From contig JAAYGP010000168.1 of the NCBI GenBank assembly GCA_012727625.1, forward strand, positions 1-8,894: 8,894 nucleotides of DNA, given 5' to 3'. The notes under the pieces were generated by a model. That model was not told the DNA's origin. It ran no database searches and saw only the letters and a program-made list of their open reading frames with translations. Shown here piece after piece: positions 6,482 through 8,894 of the stretch (within the stretch, counting starts at the first letter, position 1; every line of letters begins with the position of its first letter). Origin of the DNA: Clostridiaceae bacterium. Lineage in GTDB: Bacteria; Bacillota; Clostridia; DSM-8532. Made by a program: the position numbers and the translations under genes.

Positions 6482-8011
6482 AATTTCACATCCTCCTCTC
6501 CTGGATTGTTTTTTTATGCAGCCTGATAATTCAAGAAAATATATTGCCATATTGGCTTTTATAATTGTGTCCATCATATCAAATTCTTCGTTCTTCACTA
6601 CCATCTGCCTTGCTCTGTTTATTGAATTTTCAATAATACTTTTTACATCAATGCTTCTTCCTGTAAATATTGCAACATACCACTCAAGAAGCTGCTTAAG
6701 CCTTGCTGAATACTTACCATCATTGCCCTTAATGCTTGGAAGCAAATAAAAGAAGCTTCTCATATCAAAACCGTATTTTCCGTAATACGCCTTGTAGCCA
6801 TCATTTACTGTTACCAAATTCATCTGGATATCGTCGAACACGGATGGTTCAAGATCTTTTATAACTTTCTTTATTTTTGTTGCCTGATTTGAAGCCTCAA
6901 AGAATACGAAATCAATGAGATATGGATCATCGTAAACATTAATATTATACAGTTTATCCCTGAATTCAATAATCTCATCAAAGCTGCATATTCTTCCAAC
7001 AGCTCTTTTTAGCATCTCAGAACATTCATCCAATTGTTGCTTATTCATGTGAGTTTTAAAAATAAAGTGCGGAAGTAAGTAAATATCAAACTGCGATAAT
7101 CGTGTTTTAAGATAATCCTTAACATAAACTTCTCCTGTCTGCAATTTTTGATAACATTGCGAGCAAAGGCTGAAGTTTCGATAAAAGTTCTTTTCATCAA
7201 TATCACTTGCAAAATTGATTTTATCTGTAATATAGTACTTTATTTTTGACTTTTTCAGTTTGAAATCAACATCTTCACAACTTCCACATAATCTGCAACT
7301 ACTTTTGAAACTCCTGGCCGGGCTTTTCTTTTTTGGAGGACCATCTGTGCTGCCCTTTCCCGATTGCAAACTACTTTCCAGTAAATCAATATAGAAACCA
7401 GAAGTGGATATGCATTCCCCATCTATGTATAATACACAAAGACCAATTAAATCCTTTTTGTATCCGTATTTTTCTTTAATGTAGTTATAGAAAATTTTGC
7501 TGACCTCGCTTCGGGCACTCTTTTGAACCTGTTTGTTGGTCTTTTTACTGTCATCCCTAAGCTTTTCAAATACATCTTCAATTTTTTCACCCATTCCGGC
7601 TTTTTCAATGTTTAAGAAGTATTTATATTTTCCTTCTGTACCCTCTACATTTGTGTACATTGTATCAAGCACATTCTGAATTTTGGTCCTATATTCCTCC
7701 GGTATATCTTGCTTTAAAAGCGTAGGAATGGTCTCTGTTAAAAAATAATCGGGCGTTTTTACGGTTGTACACCATTGTGGAGAATTAGGACCACCAATTG
7801 TACCAACAAACATATATTTTTTTGACGTGTCATTTGATATTTCCTCATTAAGATCAAAAGCAATCTCTTGTTTTGAGGTATCAAACATAAATTTGCAGAC
7901 ATATCTTTGTTCGCCTTTTTGTGTCAATGGCTCTACTTTGCTAATCATAGCATCAAGAAACCCTGCACTTCCAAGAATTATATCACCGAGTTGTATAATA
8001 TTCTCGATCAA
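6083..8011 (-). CDS. cas8b: Cas8b (TM1802-type), large Cascade subunit with a zinc finger
   Basis: Cas8b recognises the PAM and starts R-loop formation in type I-B Cascade. Large subunits diverge strongly, so the call rests on position, size and family features. It lies between cas6 and cas7, is 642 residues long, and has an N-terminal IIQLGDIILG segment like the TM1802 family. It also has a central zinc-ribbon-like set: C239, C242 and C245 in CRLCGSC, then C283 and C286 in CSQC. The C-terminal part looks alpha-helical. I chose TTG at 8011 because AAAGGAGGGAG (8026-8016) is a strong binding site 7 nt from it. The in-frame TTG at 8029 would overlap cas6 and put that site inside the gene. A second strong internal binding site begins at 6502 (see cas11b). 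Confidence 0.93.
   Translation of the reverse strand: MIENIIQLGDIILGSAGFLDAMISKVEPLTQKGEQRYVCKFMFDTSKQEIAFDLNEEISNDTSKKYMFVGTIGGPNSPQWCTTVKTPDYFLTETIPTLLKQDIPEEYRTKIQNVLDTMYTNVEGTEGKYKYFLNIEKAGMGEKIEDVFEKLRDDSKKTNKQVQKSARSEVSKIFYNYIKEKYGYKKDLIGLCVLYIDGECISTSGFYIDLLESSLQSGKGSTDGPPKKKSPARSFKSSCRLCGSCEDVDFKLKKSKIKYYITDKINFASDIDEKNFYRNFSLCSQCYQKLQTGEVYVKDYLKTRLSQFDIYLLPHFIFKTHMNKQQLDECSEMLKRAVGRICSFDEIIEFRDKLYNINVYDDPYLIDFVFFEASNQATKIKKVIKDLEPSVFDDIQMNLVTVNDGYKAYYGKYGFDMRSFFYLLPSIKGNDGKYSARLKQLLEWYVAIFTGRSIDVKSIIENSINRARQMVVKNEEFDMMDTIIKANMAIYFLELSGCIKKQSRRGGCEIVIDLKPEIKDFIEKAGYDEEKTGLFLLGALIAEIAYAQYKSDEKKPILNKINYWGMDRTKVISLANEVFNKLRQEKILHFNEKLYGECMRLIGKSALNLPKKEMLFYILTGYSVTTPCNIKEAQASKKLSDS
6492..6502 (-). 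promoter_or_regulatory. Strong internal Shine-Dalgarno run inside cas8b
   Basis: AGGAGAGGAGG contains two overlapping matches to the anti-Shine-Dalgarno sequence. It encodes Arg-Arg-Gly-Gly within QSRRGGCE, using AGG, AGA, GGA and GGA codons. It lies 10 nt before an in-frame GTG and is the likely initiation site for the internal Cas11b product. Confidence 0.65.
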
Positions 8012-8025
8012 ATTTCTCCCTCCTT

Positions 8026-8751
8026 TCAAATTCTAATGATACAGCCAAATCCCTGACTGTTTTTTGAGCCTAAACCAGAATTAAGTGCCATATTTATTAA
8101 ATTTTCATTTGCTTTTAATTTGAATTTTCCCTCAGAGCCTTTTATTATGAATCCTTTATATGTAATTATTTTCTGTTCAATTCTTCCTATGGGTTCAATG
8201 TTTAAAATACCGTCCTGCGGATCAAGACCAAATGCAATAGTTTTCTTTCTTAAGTTTTCCTGTATTAACGATTTGAATTTCGCTTCTCCCGGCATAAAAT
8301 AGCATGTATATTTTCCCCCCGCAGCATCAAACAATGTACTGTAGACTACAATGGGAGACAACGTCTTAACATATATCTCCTTTTCAGGCTTGTCCCTTTC
8401 CATTTCAATGCTTTCTACTTCCAATCTGTTTTTACTGATATAAATATCGTTATTAGTGAGTATGTGATTTGCAAAGCTTACGATAAAATTATCAACCGGA
8501 GAAGATATATATAATGTAACAGGTGGTTTAAAGCAAAATGTTTTATTATCCTTATCAAATGTACATTTTCCAAACAATTTTGAATATGTGAACAGTTTAA
8601 AGTTCCTTTCATTGTAGCAATATCCCTTTTGATGCAAAAAATCTGCCATATCGTTGGATATATTCTTGTATATAAATGACTGAATATGGTAATTATAATC
8701 CACCGTAAGTATTATATCTTCCTTGCAATTAAACAGTAATTTCAACCTCAT
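8026..8751 (-). CDS. cas6: Cas6, pre-crRNA processing endoribonuclease
   Basis: Cas6 cuts the array transcript within each repeat, leaving crRNAs with an 8-nt ATTGAAAC handle. The 241-residue product matches the family in length. The probable catalytic histidine is H40 in FLHQKGY, followed by NFKLFTYSKLFG (50-61), where K52 may be the supporting lysine. Y28 could be the third active-site residue, by analogy with the archaeal Cas6 Tyr-His-Lys set. The middle block LSPIVVYSTL and the C-terminal glycine-rich loop GLGSKNSQGFG (226-236) are Cas6 hallmarks. The ATG at 8751 is preceded by GGAGGT (8766-8761), a strong binding site. It is the first gene of the operon, and its stop lies 14 nt before the chosen cas8b start. 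Confidence 0.95.
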   Translation of the reverse strand: MRLKLLFNCKEDIILTVDYNYHIQSFIYKNISNDMADFLHQKGYCYNERNFKLFTYSKLFGKCTFDKDNKTFCFKPPVTLYISSPVDNFIVSFANHILTNNDIYISKNRLEVESIEMERDKPEKEIYVKTLSPIVVYSTLFDAAGGKYTCYFMPGEAKFKSLIQENLRKKTIAFGLDPQDGILNIEPIGRIEQKIITYKGFIIKGSEGKFKLKANENLINMALNSGLGSKNSQGFGCIIRI

Positions 8752-8766
8752 AACGATTTTACCTCC

Positions 8767-8894
8767 AAATTTTACTTATATTATAACTGATACCCTGGAC
8801 AAACCATGTCTTATTTCTATAAAAAAATAAAATTCTTTGTTTCTTTATTTGCTCTGCATTTATTCTATACTTTTTACCTATCTTAGTCCTATAC
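8767..8894. other. Non-coding region upstream of cas6
   Basis: This AT-rich stretch holds the candidate operon promoter and no supportable gene on either strand. I see no CRISPR repeat or degenerate repeat copy in it. The hexamer CTATAC appears twice on the plus strand (8865-8870 and 8889-8894), 24 nt apart, which may be chance. The window ends here, so regulatory sites further upstream cannot be judged. Confidence 0.6.
8775..8802 (-). promoter_or_regulatory. Candidate promoter of the cas operon
   Basis: On the minus strand TTGTCC (8802-8797, four of six to consensus) is followed after 16 nt by TATAAG (8780-8775, five of six). An overlapping exact TATAAT (8785-8780) lacks a good -35 box at 17 nt, since the hexamer there is CATGGT. 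Either version would start transcription a few bases before the cas6 ribosome binding site. No second cas promoter is obvious further down, and the short gaps suggest one transcript for all eight genes. Confidence 0.4.

Noticed and set aside
8012..8029. TTG at 8029 as the cas8b start, overlapping the cas6 stop by 4 bp
   Set aside because: The strong Shine-Dalgarno AAAGGAGGGAG would then lie inside the gene, and it is ideally placed for the TTG at 8011.
6516..8036. Plus-strand open frames opposite cas8b (6516-6749 and 7827-8036)
   Set aside because: They are short antisense frames, and the only nearby signals belong to cas8b on the other strand.
8752..8894. A second CRISPR array, degenerate repeat or small toxin-guide RNA pair upstream of cas6
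   Set aside because: No copy of the repeat or its ATTGAAAC end is visible there, and none of the gaps between cas genes exceeds 30 nt, which leaves no room for an extra RNA gene.

Overview
The window holds one complete type I-B CRISPR-Cas locus. It runs entirely on the minus strand, so transcription goes from right to left. The DNA is AT-rich, with strong GGAGG-type ribosome binding sites and some GTG and TTG starts. The protein families (TM1802-type Cas8b, Csh2-type Cas7, Cas5 with an AHFR..TNSSSLSY motif) and a repeat ending in ATTGAAAC point to a Clostridia-like Bacillota. From memory, the 3' half of the repeat resembles those of the Clostridium (Acetivibrio) thermocellum group. CRISPR loci move between lineages, so this placement is tentative.

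Layout in transcription order: a promoter region (8767-8894); cas6 (pre-crRNA endonuclease); cas8b (large Cascade subunit); cas7 (backbone); cas5 (5'-handle cap); cas3 (HD nuclease and helicase); cas4, cas1 and cas2 (spacer acquisition); a leader of about 200 bp (76-274); and the leader end of a CRISPR array (1-75). The visible array has one full 30-bp repeat, one 36-bp spacer and the first 9 bp of a second repeat, cut by the window edge. Gaps between genes are only 12-30 nt, so the eight genes look like one operon reading toward the array.

Interference module: Cas6 cuts the array transcript and leaves the 8-nt ATTGAAAC handle. Cas8b, Cas7 and Cas5 form Cascade with the crRNA, and Cas3 degrades the bound target. 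Adaptation module: Cas4, Cas1 and Cas2 select, trim and insert new spacers at the leader-repeat junction, which lies right next to cas2. All catalytic motifs I looked for are present, so the system looks intact.

The locus itself is a known type. Its most notable hidden content is an unannotated small-subunit gene. Inside the 3' part of cas8b, an 11-nt purine-rich Shine-Dalgarno run (AGGAGAGGAGG) lies 10 nt before an in-frame GTG that would give a 132-residue C-terminal protein. This fits the known internal translation of Cas11 from cas8 genes. I see no evidence of a wholly new system.
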